A DNA stretch of 64,000 nucleotides from positions 62,001-126,000 of the forward strand of contig NZ_JASXSZ010000005.1 of assembly GCF_030315975.1 (NCBI RefSeq). Direction: 5' to 3'. Each line of letters starts with the position of its first letter. Positions within the stretch are counted from its first letter, which is position 1. Shown piece after piece: positions 38,826 to 48,999 of this stretch. The translations under genes were made by a program, and so were the position numbers. A model generated the notes under the pieces. That model was given only the letters and a program-made list of their open reading frames with translations. It ran no database searches and was not told the origin of the DNA. Source of the stretch: Microbacterium candidum (lineage in GTDB: Bacteria; Actinomycetota; Actinomycetes; Actinomycetales; Microbacteriaceae).

Positions 38826-39763
38826 GGGATCAGGATCACCTTCCCGTCGACGCCGGCCTCGACGGCGCGGTGGGCGTCGGCGGCGTCGGCGAGCGGGAAG
38901 GACGGGCCCACCTCGACGGTGAATCCGCCCGTGGCGAGCAGTGCGAGCGCGACCGGAATGCCCTCGGCACGCCACGCCGACTCCTGGGCGGTGAGTGGGA
39001 CGGGCGAGCCGCCCGAGAAGGCGCGGATGCCGAGGCCGGCCGCCTTGAAGCCCATGACGAGCGTGGCGATCCGCTGGTGGTCGGAGACGAGCGCGAGGGA
39101 GGATTCCAGCGCCTCATCGGTGCCGGCGATGTCGACGGCGACCGTCACGCCCTGCGGAGCCGCGGCCCGGATGCGGTCTTCCACTCCTGGCCCGTAGGCC
39201 ACCGGCGTCGCGCCGATCGACTCGACCCGTTCGAACCGGCGCGGCGAGCACGTCGCGACGACGGTGGCGCCCTGCATCCTCGCGAACTGGATCATGGCCT
39301 GCCCGACGGCTCCCGAGCCGCCGTGGATCAGTAGCGTGTCGCCCGCGCCGACGGCGAGTGAGCGCAGCGTCTGGTAGGCCGTGCCGATGGGGATGCCGAG
39401 GGCGGCCCCCTGCTCCGCCGAGACGGCGGGCGGGCGCGGCTGCACGTGCGACGCCGGCGCGATGACGTCGGAGGCGTAGGTGCCCCGCGAGGTGAAGACG
39501 ACGACCGGCTCCCCGACACGGAGGCCCTCGACGCCGGTGCCGATCGCCGCGACGACACCCGCCGCATCCGCTCCGGGCCGGCGCGGTGTCGTGATCGGCC
39601 CGGTCGGGCGCAGCGCCGAACGCTGCTTGCCTTCCAACGGGTTGACGCCGACGGCCTCGACGTGGACGAGCACCTCGCCCTCGCCGGGAACGGGAGTCGG
39701 GATCTCGACGAGGGTGAGGACCTCCGGTCCTCCGAACTCCGTGTACTGGATCGCGTAGGTCAT
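38822..39763 (-). CDS. Quinone reductase-like, zinc-independent MDR dehydrogenase
   Basis: 313 residues of the medium-chain dehydrogenase/reductase superfamily. N-terminal GroES-like part (ADAAGVVAAIGTGVEGLRVG), then a Rossmann domain with LLIHGGSGAVGQAMIQFAR. No zinc-binding Cys/His cluster is visible, so it belongs with NADPH:quinone or enoyl reductases. The ATG at 39763 is chosen since upstream codons are not family-like. It lies 16 bp after the symporter gene on the same strand and may be cotranscribed. It converges with the rhodanese gene with a 4-bp overlap. Confidence 0.87.
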   Translation of the reverse strand: MTYAIQYTEFGGPEVLTLVEIPTPVPGEGEVLVHVEAVGVNPLEGKQRSALRPTGPITTPRRPGADAAGVVAAIGTGVEGLRVGEPVVVFTSRGTYASDVIAPASHVQPRPPAVSAEQGAALGIPIGTAYQTLRSLAVGAGDTLLIHGGSGAVGQAMIQFARMQGATVVATCSPRRFERVESIGATPVAYGPGVEDRIRAAAPQGVTVAVDIAGTDEALESSLALVSDHQRIATLVMGFKAAGLGIRAFSGGSPVPLTAQESAWRAEGIPVALALLATGGFTVEVGPSFPLADAADAHRAVEAGVDGKVILIP

Positions 39764-39779
39764 GTCGTCGGCAACCGCC

Positions 39780-41516
39780 TCAGGCGGTCCAGGCATTCCC
39801 CTGTTCGACCTCCTCGGCGGCCTGGGCCTCGATCTGCTTGACGGTCGCGTCGTCCTCATCGGCTCCGTAGTCGGAGACGCGGGTCGCATCCGCCGTGTCG
39901 CGCACCCTGACCGCCTTGAGGATCAGGGTCAGGCCGATCGACACCACCGCGTTGATGACGAAGGCGGACACGCCGATGTACACGGGGACGGATGTGAACG
40001 GGAACGGCGCGATCGATCCGCCGAAGTGCGCGTGCGTCGCCGGATTGATGACGTTGTACGCCATGACGGTGCCGTAGGCGATGCCCGCGGCCCAGCCGAT
40101 CAGCAGCGCCCACTTGTTGAACCAGCGCGTGTACAGGCCCGCGACGATCGCGGGGAACGTCTGGAGGATCCAGATGCCGCCCAGCAGCTGCAGGTTGATC
40201 GCGGAGGACTGGTCCATCCCGAGGACGAAGACGAGCGCGCCGAGCTTGACCAGGAGCGACACGAGCTTGGAGACGTTCGCCTCCTGCTTCGGGTTCGCAT
40301 CCTTCTTGAAGAAGTCCTTGTAGATGTTCCGCGTGAACAGATTCGATGCGGCGATCGACATGATCGCCGCCGGCACCAGCGCCCCGATCGCGATGGCGCC
40401 GAGCGCGATGCCGGCGAACCACCCCGGGAAGGAGTCCAGGAACAGCTGCGGGACGACGAGCTGGGCGTTGATCGAGCCGTTCACATCGACCGGCACGGTG
40501 CCCGCCTTGATCGCGACGTAGCCGAGGAGCGCGAGGAAGCCGAGGAGCAGCGAATACAGCGGCAGCACCATCGAGTTCCGGCGGATCGTGTTGCGGCTCT
40601 TCGTCGACAGGACGCCGGTGATCGAGTGCGGGTACATGAACAGGGCCATGGCCGAGCCCAGGGCGAGCGTCCAGTAGGCGTTGAAGCTCGCAGCTCCCGG
40701 GATGACCGCGCCGAACGGATTGCCGGTCGCGGGATTCGTCTGACTCAGCTTGTGCTCGGCCGCGCCGAAGATGCCCTCCCAGCCGCCGAACTTCGTCGGC
40801 AGATAGATGATCGCCACGACGATCGCGACGTAGATCAGGACGTCCTTGACGATCGCGATGAGTGCGGGAGCGCGCAGGCCGCCGGTGTACGTGTACGCGG
40901 CGAGCACCACGAACGCGATGATCAGCGGCAGGTCGGCCATGAACGGGTTCGTGTTCGACCCGAGCCCCAGGACCGTCAGCACCGCCTTGATGCCCACGAG
41001 CTGCAGCGCGATGTACGGCATCGTCGCGACGATACCCGTGATGGCGACCGCGAGAGACAGGGCGCGGCTGCCGTAGCGGCCGCCGACGAAGTCCGCCGGC
41101 GTCACATAGCCGTGCCGGTGCGACACCGACCAGAGCCTCGACATCAGGACGAAGACGATCGGGTAGAGGACGATCGTGTACGGCACCGCGAAGAAGCCGC
41201 TGACCGCGCCCGACGCCCACATCGCCGCGGGCACCGCGACGAAGGTGTACGCGGTGTAGAGGTCTCCGCCGAGGAGGAACCACGTGACCCACGTGCCGAA
41301 GCCGCGGCCGCCGAGCCCCCACTCGTCGAGCGAGTGCAGGCCGCGCGACGCCGGATCGGTGCGCCAGCGGGATGCCATGAACCCGATGACCGCGACGACC
41401 ACGAACAGCACGACGACGATGGCGAACGGCACCCAGGCGATCGGGCGGTCCGGAGGCGCGAGGGTGGCGGCGGTGGCGACGACGGCGGTCGCCCCGGTGG
41501 CGACGAGCGGCATCAT
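39780..41516 (-). CDS. Sodium:solute symporter, monocarboxylate (MctC-like)
   Basis: 578 residues and about 13 membrane segments, SSS family. Signature parts: GLGGRGFGTWVTWFLLGGDLYTAYT near residue 70 (unwound helix 1 region), AYTYTGGLRAP near 210, and GAIAIGALVPAAIMSIAASNLFTRNIYKDF near 380. In Corynebacterium such carriers take up acetate, propionate and pyruvate. A 60-residue acidic cytoplasmic tail ends the protein. Its start overlaps the DUF3311 gene, its usual small partner. Confidence 0.9.
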   Translation of the reverse strand: MMPLVATGATAVVATAATLAPPDRPIAWVPFAIVVVLFVVVAVIGFMASRWRTDPASRGLHSLDEWGLGGRGFGTWVTWFLLGGDLYTAYTFVAVPAAMWASGAVSGFFAVPYTIVLYPIVFVLMSRLWSVSHRHGYVTPADFVGGRYGSRALSLAVAITGIVATMPYIALQLVGIKAVLTVLGLGSNTNPFMADLPLIIAFVVLAAYTYTGGLRAPALIAIVKDVLIYVAIVVAIIYLPTKFGGWEGIFGAAEHKLSQTNPATGNPFGAVIPGAASFNAYWTLALGSAMALFMYPHSITGVLSTKSRNTIRRNSMVLPLYSLLLGFLALLGYVAIKAGTVPVDVNGSINAQLVVPQLFLDSFPGWFAGIALGAIAIGALVPAAIMSIAASNLFTRNIYKDFFKKDANPKQEANVSKLVSLLVKLGALVFVLGMDQSSAINLQLLGGIWILQTFPAIVAGLYTRWFNKWALLIGWAAGIAYGTVMAYNVINPATHAHFGGSIAPFPFTSVPVYIGVSAFVINAVVSIGLTLILKAVRVRDTADATRVSDYGADEDDATVKQIEAQAAEEVEQGNAWTA

Positions 41517-41785
41517 CGCTGCACCTGCCCGTCACGGACCTCGGCGCGGCGCCGCTTGTCCTCCTTGCGGATGATCAGGTATGCGATCCCGAGGAGACCG
41601 GCCGCGATGAACACCCACAGCAGCTGGTACCAGTAGAAGAACGGGAAGCCCCACAGCGCCGGTTCCGCCTTCGCGTACATCGGCACCCAGAGCGGCAGCA
41701 CGATCGCGATGACGACGAGGATGCCGGCGAGCACATACGGGAGCGGACGGGCTGGTCCGCGGGTGGGGGAGTCTGGGGAGGACAT
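41513..41785 (-). CDS. DUF3311 small membrane protein, symporter partner
   Basis: 90 residues with two membrane helices (YVLAGILVVIAIVLPLWVP, FYWYQLLWVFIAAGLLGIAYL) and the family motif FPFFYWYQ. Such genes nearly always sit immediately before an SSS-type monocarboxylate symporter and are thought to be a small subunit. A GAAGGAG site lies before the ATG; the 5' leader contains a short CCGCC-TTTC-GGCGG hairpin (41818-41831). Overlaps the symporter start by 4 bp. Confidence 0.88.
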   Translation of the reverse strand: MSSPDSPTRGPARPLPYVLAGILVVIAIVLPLWVPMYAKAEPALWGFPFFYWYQLLWVFIAAGLLGIAYLIIRKEDKRRRAEVRDGQVQR

Positions 41786-41891
41786 CGTTATCGGCTCCTT
41801 CGCTGGGGGACGTGGAGCCGCCTTTCGGCGGTATATTCCTCACGATTCACCCGCGCGGCGGGCGCCGTCAAGACCCCTTGCGAACGGGTGT

Positions 41892-44800
41892 TCAGGAACC
41901 GGCGAGGGCCTTCTGGATGCGCTGCAGCGACACCGGCTCGGCGGTTCCGAGGCGTTGCGCGAACAGGCTCACCCGGTACTCCTCGAGGAGCCAGCGGGCG
42001 TGCACCAGGTGTGCAGGCGAACCGTCTGCGGGCGGGATCGTACCGCCGGCATCCGCGTACGCCGCGGCGGCGCGCTCGAACTCGGTCAGCCACGCGCGGT
42101 CGCGCCCGGGGTTGTCGGCGAGGCCCTGCAGACGCACGATCGCGCCCTCGAGGTAGCGGGGCACGTGCGCGAGCCGCTCCGTGCCGATCCGCGACACGAA
42201 TCCGGGGAAGACGAGCCCCGCGAGCTGCGACCGGATGTCTCCCAGCGGGCCGATGAGCGCCATGCTGGTCTGGGCCTTCACGGCGCGCTCGACGTCGCGG
42301 GCGCGCGTGAGGATACGGGCCGCCAATGACACGCACGCGAACGCGTCGTCGACGGCCGCTGCGGAGAACGCGTCGCGCACGCTCTCGAACTCCGCCTTCG
42401 TCCGCACGACGCCGGAAGGAGCGACGCGGCGGATGACCGCATCCGCCACCGCGACGCGGGCGTCTTCGATGAGCGCCTTGGCCGACGGATACGGGGACGC
42501 GGCCAGCGCGAGCTTCTCCGGCGACGTCAGGTGCTCGAGGACGTACGGCGCGGCCGACGGCACCGCGAGGAGGACGAGTCGGCGGATGCCGGCCCGCGTC
42601 GCCCGCTCTGCGGCCTCGGGCGTCGCCTCGATGCGCGTCGCCACCGTCGCGCCCTCGTCGACGAGGGCGGGGTAGCCCCGCACGACGCCGCCCGCGACCT
42701 TCGTGTCGACGACCGCGGGAATGGCGTCGAAGTCCCACGTGGTGAGGCCGGGGCGCTCCGCGAAGGATGCTGCTTCTCCCGGTCGTTGAGCGAGCGAAGC
42801 GAGTCGAAACGCAGAGTCACCGCGTTTCGACTCGGTCGTTCCTCCCTCGCTTGACGGGCCGCGGTTGAGGGAGCGGGAGACAGCGTCGCGGGACCGCGAC
42901 GCCAGCTTCGCCTGAAGCGCACCGAGATCGCGATCCGACGCGATGGCCCGCCCGCGCTCGTCCACGGCACGGAACGACATCATGAGGTGGGCGGGCACCC
43001 GCTCGACCTCGAAGTCGGCAGCGGTCACGGGCTGATTGGCGACGCGCTGGATGCGGGCGGCGAGGGCCTCGCGCAGCGTCTGCGGCGGCATCCCGTCGTG
43101 CGACTCCGGACCGCCGCCCCGGACCTCCTCGGAGAGCTTCGCGGTCCAGTCGGCCGCGGGCACGACATGGCGGCGGATCGACTTCGGGAGGGCGCGCAGG
43201 AGCCCTGTGATGAGCTCGTCCCGCATTCCGGCGACCTGCCAGTCGAAGCCGTCCGGGCGCAGCTGCTGGAGGAGCGCGAGCGGCACGACCGCCGTCACGC
43301 CGTCGTCCGGGGCGCCCGGCTCGAAGCGGTACGCGAGCGAGAGCACCTGATCGCCCTGCCGCCAGCGAGCCGGGAAGTCGCGCTCGTCGGCGCGCGAGGC
43401 GTCGTCGGCGAGATCGGCCTCCGACATGTCGAGGAGGCGGGGCGTGCGGGGCTGCGCATCCTTCCACCAGGACTCGAAGGAGCGCAGGTCGAAGACGTCG
43501 GCGGGGATGCGCGCGTCGTAGAACGCGTAGACGGTCTCGTCGCCGGCGAGGATGTCGCGGCGCCGCTCCCGCTCCTCGATCTTCTCGAGGCGACGGCGCA
43601 GCTCGAGGTTGCGACGGACGAACGCGGTGAGCCGCTTGTCGAGCCGGGAGGGGTCCCACTCCTCCTCGACGAGGGCGTGCCGGATGAACATCTCCCGCGC
43701 GAGCGGGCGGTCGATCCGGGCGAGCTGCACGCGGCGACGGGGGATGATCTCGACCCCGAACAGCGTGACCTTCTCCGCCGCGACGGCTGCTCCCGCATCC
43801 TTCGACCAATGCGGGTCGGAGAGCTGACGCTTGGCCAGGTCACCCGCGAGCGGCTCGGCCCACGCCGGGTCGATCGCTGCCACCGTGCGGGCGAAGAGCC
43901 GGCTCGTCTCGACGAGCTCGGCCGCCATCACCGCGGACGGCTGCTTCTTGCGCAGCCCCGATCCAGGGAAGATCGCGAACCGGGCGCCGCGCGCGCCGAT
44001 GTATTGCGTGATCGGCCGGGTCGGCTTGGGTCCCCGAGCCTGTCGAGGGGTCGAGCGCTCGTCGATCACTCCGATGTGCGAGAGGAGGCCGGCGAGGATC
44101 GCGCGGTGCACGGCATCCGGATCGGCGGCGCCGTCATCGCGGCTCGCTGAGCTCCGCGCGCTCAACGACCCGCGGGGGGAGGAATCGGTGCGCTCCTCGC
44201 TCAACGAACCGCGTCGGGGATCGCGGATGAGCGACTGCAGCTGGCGGTGCACGTCGAACCATTCCCGCACGCGCACATAGTTGAGATGCTCGGCGCGGCA
44301 CAGACGCCGGAACGCGCTCGATCCGAGCTCGCGCTGCTGCTCCTGGAGGTGGTTCCAGAGGTTCAGGAGGGTGAGGAAGTCGCTCGTCGGATCGGTGAAC
44401 CGCGCGTGCAGCCGGTCGGCCTCCTCGCGCCGATCCTCCGGGCGCTCGCGCACGTCCTGGATCGACAGGCCCGCCACGATCGCCTGCACCTCGGGCAGCA
44501 CGCCCGTCCGCCGCGCCTCGACGAGCATGCGTGCGAAGCGCGGATCGATCGGCAGCCGCGCGAGCTCGCGGCCGATCTCGGTGAGCGCGTGCTGACCGGG
44601 GTCCCCCCGGCGGATGGACACGGCACCGAGCTCGACGAGCAGGTCGAAGGCCGCCTTGACGCCGCGCGAGTCCGGGGGAGTCAGGAACGGAAATGCCTGG
44701 ATGTCGCCGAATCCGAGCGCCAGCATCTGCAGGATGACGCTCGCGAGACTCGTGCGGAGGATCTCCGGCTCGGTGAACTCCGGGCGCTTCTCGAAGTCGT

Positions 44801-45977
44801 CCTCGGCGAAGAGGCGGATGGCGATGCCGGGCGCCGTGCGGCCGGCGCGGCCCGATCGCTGCTGCGCGGACGCCTGCGAGATCGCCTCGATCGGCAGCCG
44901 CTGGATCTTGCTGCGGTTGCTGTACCTCGAGATGCGCGCGGTGCCGGTGTCGACGACGTATCGGATGCCGGGGACCGTCAGGCTCGTCTCGGCGACGTTG
45001 GTCGAGAGGATGACGCGGCGGCGCACGCCGGGGAGCGTGGATCGCTCGAAGACGCGGTGCTGCTCCGCCGCCGACAGTCGCCCGTAGAGCGGGAGCACCT
45101 CGGTGGGGGCGGCATCCTTCGCGTACATGCCGCGGACGGCATCCGCCGCATCCCGGATCTCCGCCTCGCCGGGGAGGAAGACGAGGACGTCGCCCGCGGG
45201 CTCGCGGTCGAGCTCGCGCAGGGCGCCGAGGATGCCGTCGACGTCATCGCGCTCGCCCGCACCGGCCGCCGAGCCTGGGCCCACGCGCCCGGAGGCTCCG
45301 GGCGGCGCGCCAGCGCCGTCTGGAGTGGGCGTGGGGAGCGAGGCGTCGTCGCCGTCGCTCGCCGCGTCCGCCCCGCCCCGATACCGGATCTCGACGGGAT
45401 ACGTGCGCCCGGACACCTCGATGACGGGTGCGGGCCTTCCCGACGCATCCGCGAAGTGCTTCGCGAAGCTCTCCGGGTCGATCGTCGCGCTCGTGATGAC
45501 GACTTTGAGGTCGGGGCGCTTCGGGAGCAGGCGCTTGAGGTACCCGAGAAGGAAGTCGACGTTGAGCGACCGCTCGTGCGCCTCGTCGACGATGATCGTG
45601 TCGTAGCGGCGCAGCATCCGATCGCGGTGGATCTCGTTGAGGAGGATGCCGTCGGTCATGAGCGCGATGCGCGTGTCGGCCGACACCTTGTCGGTGAAGC
45701 GCACCTTGTAGCCGACGATCCCGCCGAGGGGCGTGTGGAGCTCTTCGGCGACGCGCTCGGCGATCGTGCGCGCCGCGATGCGGCGCGGCTGCGTGTGCGC
45801 GATGGCGGTTCGGCCGAGTTCCAGGCAGATCTTCGGCAGCTGCGTCGTCTTGCCGGAACCCGTCGCGCCGGCGACGATGACGACCTGGTTCTCGCGGATG
45901 GCGCGCGCGATCTCGTCCCGCGCGGCGCTGACGGGCAGCTCAGGCGGGTAGGAGATCACAGGTTCGGTCGCGGACAC
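41892..45977 (-). CDS. hrpA: ATP-dependent RNA helicase HrpA
   Basis: About 1361 residues. DEAH-box helicase core: Walker A ATGSGKTTQLPK near 44, DEAHERSLNVDFL near 140, TSATID, motif V STNVAETSLTVPGI and motif VI QRSGRAGR, then the ratchet, OB-fold and the long HrpA C-terminal domain. The GTG at 45977 fits the family N-terminus VISYPPELPVS; ATG 46019 is an alternative. At least three spots carry non-family, repeat-derived insertions: near residue 600 (44130-44220), 645 (44029-44052) and 1050 (42777-42880), plus a Gly/Ala/Pro-rich insert near 225. No insert breaks a helicase motif. Confidence 0.92.
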   Translation of the reverse strand: MSATEPVISYPPELPVSAARDEIARAIRENQVVIVAGATGSGKTTQLPKICLELGRTAIAHTQPRRIAARTIAERVAEELHTPLGGIVGYKVRFTDKVSADTRIALMTDGILLNEIHRDRMLRRYDTIIVDEAHERSLNVDFLLGYLKRLLPKRPDLKVVITSATIDPESFAKHFADASGRPAPVIEVSGRTYPVEIRYRGGADAASDGDDASLPTPTPDGAGAPPGASGRVGPGSAAGAGERDDVDGILGALRELDREPAGDVLVFLPGEAEIRDAADAVRGMYAKDAAPTEVLPLYGRLSAAEQHRVFERSTLPGVRRRVILSTNVAETSLTVPGIRYVVDTGTARISRYSNRSKIQRLPIEAISQASAQQRSGRAGRTAPGIAIRLFAEDDFEKRPEFTEPEILRTSLASVILQMLALGFGDIQAFPFLTPPDSRGVKAAFDLLVELGAVSIRRGDPGQHALTEIGRELARLPIDPRFARMLVEARRTGVLPEVQAIVAGLSIQDVRERPEDRREEADRLHARFTDPTSDFLTLLNLWNHLQEQQRELGSSAFRRLCRAEHLNYVRVREWFDVHRQLQSLIRDPRRGSLSEERTDSSPRGSLSARSSASRDDGAADPDAVHRAILAGLLSHIGVIDERSTPRQARGPKPTRPITQYIGARGARFAIFPGSGLRKKQPSAVMAAELVETSRLFARTVAAIDPAWAEPLAGDLAKRQLSDPHWSKDAGAAVAAEKVTLFGVEIIPRRRVQLARIDRPLAREMFIRHALVEEEWDPSRLDKRLTAFVRRNLELRRRLEKIEERERRRDILAGDETVYAFYDARIPADVFDLRSFESWWKDAQPRTPRLLDMSEADLADDASRADERDFPARWRQGDQVLSLAYRFEPGAPDDGVTAVVPLALLQQLRPDGFDWQVAGMRDELITGLLRALPKSIRRHVVPAADWTAKLSEEVRGGGPESHDGMPPQTLREALAARIQRVANQPVTAADFEVERVPAHLMMSFRAVDERGRAIASDRDLGALQAKLASRSRDAVSRSLNRGPSSEGGTTESKRGDSAFRLASLAQRPGEAASFAERPGLTTWDFDAIPAVVDTKVAGGVVRGYPALVDEGATVATRIEATPEAAERATRAGIRRLVLLAVPSAAPYVLEHLTSPEKLALAASPYPSAKALIEDARVAVADAVIRRVAPSGVVRTKAEFESVRDAFSAAAVDDAFACVSLAARILTRARDVERAVKAQTSMALIGPLGDIRSQLAGLVFPGFVSRIGTERLAHVPRYLEGAIVRLQGLADNPGRDRAWLTEFERAAAAYADAGGTIPPADGSPAHLVHARWLLEEYRVSLFAQRLGTAEPVSLQRIQKALAGS
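42781..42835 (-). repeat. Inverted repeat insertion inside hrpA
   Basis: Contains GAGCGAAGCGAGTCGAAACG (42792-42811) followed after about 11 bp by the inverse CGTTTCGACTCG (42823-42834). The encoded stretch, DSAFRLASLAQRPGEA, is Ser/Ala/Arg-rich and unlike HrpA. Confidence 0.7.
44029..44052 (-). repeat. Dispersed 24-bp repeat inside hrpA
   Basis: Core CCCCGAGCCTGTCGAGGGG, same family as the copy in the clpC-like gene; translated on the minus strand as STPRQARGP. Confidence 0.8.
44130..44220 (-). repeat. Tandem repeat-derived insertion inside hrpA
   Basis: Two copies of a unit containing CGCTCAACGAACCGCG or CGCTCAACGACCCGCG (44160 and 44198 regions). Translated as RRGSLSEER and SPRGSLSARSS, low-complexity peptide without counterpart in HrpA. 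Confidence 0.65.
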
Positions 45978-46048
45978 AGCCTTCGATCGTATCAACCGGT
46001 CGCGAGGCCGCTCTTTCATCTCGACGACGGATGCGAGGGGGTGTCGCC

Positions 46049-46228
46049 ATGGATCGAGCGGCGATGTTCGGACTCCTGCGGGAGTTCGCGGAGAACCTCT
46101 TCGAGCGGCTCGCGGCTCTCGCGCCCCTGCCGGTCGCGATGGACGCCCATCAGGCGAAGCCCGCGCCGGTCGACTGGGATGCGGAACTCGTGCAGCTGCT
46201 CGACCAGGAGCGCCACGCGGCCGACTGA
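46049..46228 (+). CDS. Small hypothetical protein
   Basis: 59 residues, mostly helical by composition, with the segment FGLLREFAENLFERLAALA at 8-26 and an acidic C-terminal helix. No family recognised. A GAGGGGG site 8 bp before the ATG and the normal codon use support it. It lies between hrpA (divergent) and an aldo/keto reductase, whose own -10 is just beyond its stop. Confidence 0.5.
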   Translation: MDRAAMFGLLREFAENLFERLAALAPLPVAMDAHQAKPAPVDWDAELVQLLDQERHAAD

Positions 46229-46253
46229 ACCGCGCGGTGCCCGGCACTTCTAG

Positions 46254-47099
<846 letters not shown>

Positions 47100-47103
47100 T
47101 CCC

Positions 47104-48999
47104 GTGAACGAGCGCCTCGCGACCTCGGCGAGCCCCTACCTGCGGGCCCACGCGACGAACCCCGTCGCGTGGTACCCGTGGGGCGAGGAGGCCTTCGCCG
47201 AGGCGCGCAGGCGCGATGTCCCGGTCTTCGTATCGATCGGATACTCGACCTGCCACTGGTGTCACGTGATGGCGCGCGAGTCGTTCGCAGATCCCGTCAT
47301 CGCGGCCGAGCTCGCCGACGGATTCGTCTCCGTGAAGGTCGACCGCGAGGAGCACCCCGAGGTCGACGAGGCCTACCTCGCCGCGGCGAGCGCGTTCACG
47401 CGCAGCCTCGGCTGGCCGCTCAGCGTCTTCACGACGCCGGACGGCCGCGCATTCTTCGCCGGGACGTACTTCCCGCCGGAGCCGCGCGGCGGAATGCCCT
47501 CGTTCACACAGGTGCTCGCCGCCGTCCGACAGGCGTGGACCGAGCGACGGGAGACGGTGGATGCCGCAGCGTCCGCGGTCGTCGAGGCGCTGGCGGAGGC
47601 GGGGAAGACCTCGGCGTCCGATCTGCCGACAGCGGCGGAGCTCGAGGATGCGGCGACCCGCGCCGCGTCCTTCGAGGACCCCGAGTTCGGGGGATTCGCC
47701 GGGTCGGGGGCGGATGCGGCGACCCCCAAGTTCCCGATGGCCCCGGCGCTCGGCTTCCTGCACGCGGCAGGATCGACCGATGTCGTCACGCGCGCACTGG
47801 CGGCGATGGCCTCCTCGCCGCTGTGCGACGACGTCGACGGCGGCTTCTTCCGCTACGCGACCCGGCGCGACTGGACCGAGCCGCACTACGAGCGCATGCT
47901 CACCGACAATGCAGGCCTCCTCGACGTCGCGTTGGATGCGGGTCGCGACGACCTCGCCCGGTCGATCGCCGGGTTCCTGACGGGCGTGCTGCAGCAGCCG
48001 TCGGGCGGATTCGCGGCCGCGCAGGATTCCGAGTCCTGGATCGAGGGCGCACGCTCCGAGGGCGGGTACTACCGCGCGGATGCGGCGGGCCGCGCGGATC
48101 TGGAGCCTCCCGCGATCGACGGGAAGATCGTCACGGGCTGGAACGGCCTCGCCATCCGTGCCCTGGCTCGCGCCGGGTCCCGGCTCGCCGAGCCGCGGTT
48201 CGTCGAAGCCGCCCGCTGGGCCGCCGACGCGGTGCTCGAGTCGAACATCGCGGATGACGGCCGGCTGCTGCGCGCCTCCCTCGATGACATCCCCTCCCGC
48301 GCCGCCGGGACGGCGGAGGATGCGGGGCTCCTCACGGCGGGCCTGTGTGCGCTCGCCGCGGCCACGGGCGAGGTCGCCTACGCGGTCGCCGCCCGGGACG
48401 TGCTGGATACTTTCCTCGGTATTTCCCCCCTGGTCCCCGAGCCCGTCGAGGGGTCGAACGTGGCCAGCGCGTCGGTGCGACCCCTCGACAAGCTCGGGGA
48501 CCGGACACCCGCTCCGCGAGGCGGTTGGGCGGATCCCGTCCTCAAGGCGCAGGGCACTCCGGATCCACCCGACTCGTCCGACTCCGACCACCCGTCGGGG
48601 CCGTCCGCGCTCGCGCTCGGCGCGCTCGCGCTGTGGCTGCTCGGGGCGGGGCAGGAGTTCCGGGAGTGGGCGGCGGACATCGTGCGCGCATACACTGCGC
48701 GGTCCCTCGCCGAGCCGCTGTCGCACGGATCGATGCTCGAAGCGGCGCTGCTGCTCGCCCGGGGCCCGCGCCACGTCGTCGTCGTGACCGACGACCCGGA
48801 GGACGCGCTGTCCCAGCGGGCACGCGGCCTCCCCGCCGACGTCCTCGCGTTCGTGACGGAGGCGCAGGCTCGGGCGTTCTCCGAGGCCGGGCTCTCGCTG
48901 TTCGAGGGAAAGACGCGCGCGGACGGCAGGGCGACGGCCTACGACTGTCGCGACTTCGTCTGCCGGCTGCCGGTCACCGACCCGGACGAGCTGGGCTAG
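47104..48999 (+). CDS. DUF255 thioredoxin-domain protein (YyaL/SSP411-like)
   Basis: 631 residues. N-terminal thioredoxin fold with the redox motif in [15 protein letters not shown] near 45, then an alpha/alpha toroid like glycosyl-hydrolase family domains ([26 protein letters not shown]-like [14 protein letters not shown]). Function in bacteria is unsettled. GTG start 4 bp after the reductase stop. Residues about 443-467 (LVPEPVEGS, then PLDKLGDRT) come from two inverted copies of a dispersed repeat and are followed by a Pro/Ser/Asp-rich stretch; family members lack them. The 3' end overlaps the hemA stop by 4 bp. Confidence 0.9.
   Translation: MNERLATSASPYLRAHATNPVAWYPWGEEAFAEARRRDVPVFVSIGYSTCHWCHVMARESFADPVIAAELADGFVSVKVDREEHPEVDEAYLAAASAFTRSLGWPLSVFTTPDGRAFFAGTYFPPEPRGGMPSFTQVLAAVRQAWTERRETVDAAASAVVEALAEAGKTSASDLPTAAELEDAATRAASFEDPEFGGFAGSGADAATPKFPMAPALGFLHAAGSTDVVTRALAAMASSPLCDDVDGGFFRYATRRDWTEPHYERMLTDNAGLLDVALDAGRDDLARSIAGFLTGVLQQPSGGFAAAQDSESWIEGARSEGGYYRADAAGRADLEPPAIDGKIVTGWNGLAIRALARAGSRLAEPRFVEAARWAADAVLESNIADDGRLLRASLDDIPSRAAGTAEDAGLLTAGLCALAAATGEVAYAVAARDVLDTFLGISPLVPEPVEGSNVASASVRPLDKLGDRTPAPRGGWADPVLKAQGTPDPPDSSDSDHPSGPSALALGALALWLLGAGQEFREWAADIVRAYTARSLAEPLSHGSMLEAALLLARGPRHVVVVTDDPEDALSQRARGLPADVLAFVTEAQARAFSEAGLSLFEGKTRADGRATAYDCRDFVCRLPVTDPDELG
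48432..48502 (+). repeat. Inverted pair of the dispersed 24-bp repeat inside the DUF255 gene
   Basis: Copies at 48432-48455 and 48479-48502 in opposite orientation, 23 bp apart, able to form a long hairpin. Translated as VPEPVEG and PLDKLGD. Confidence 0.85.

Noticed and set aside
47104-48999. Frameshift or pseudogene in the DUF255 gene because of the odd VPEPVEG/PLDKLGD stretch
   Set aside because: The frame stays open and family sequence resumes after the stretch; the repeats explain the insertion.
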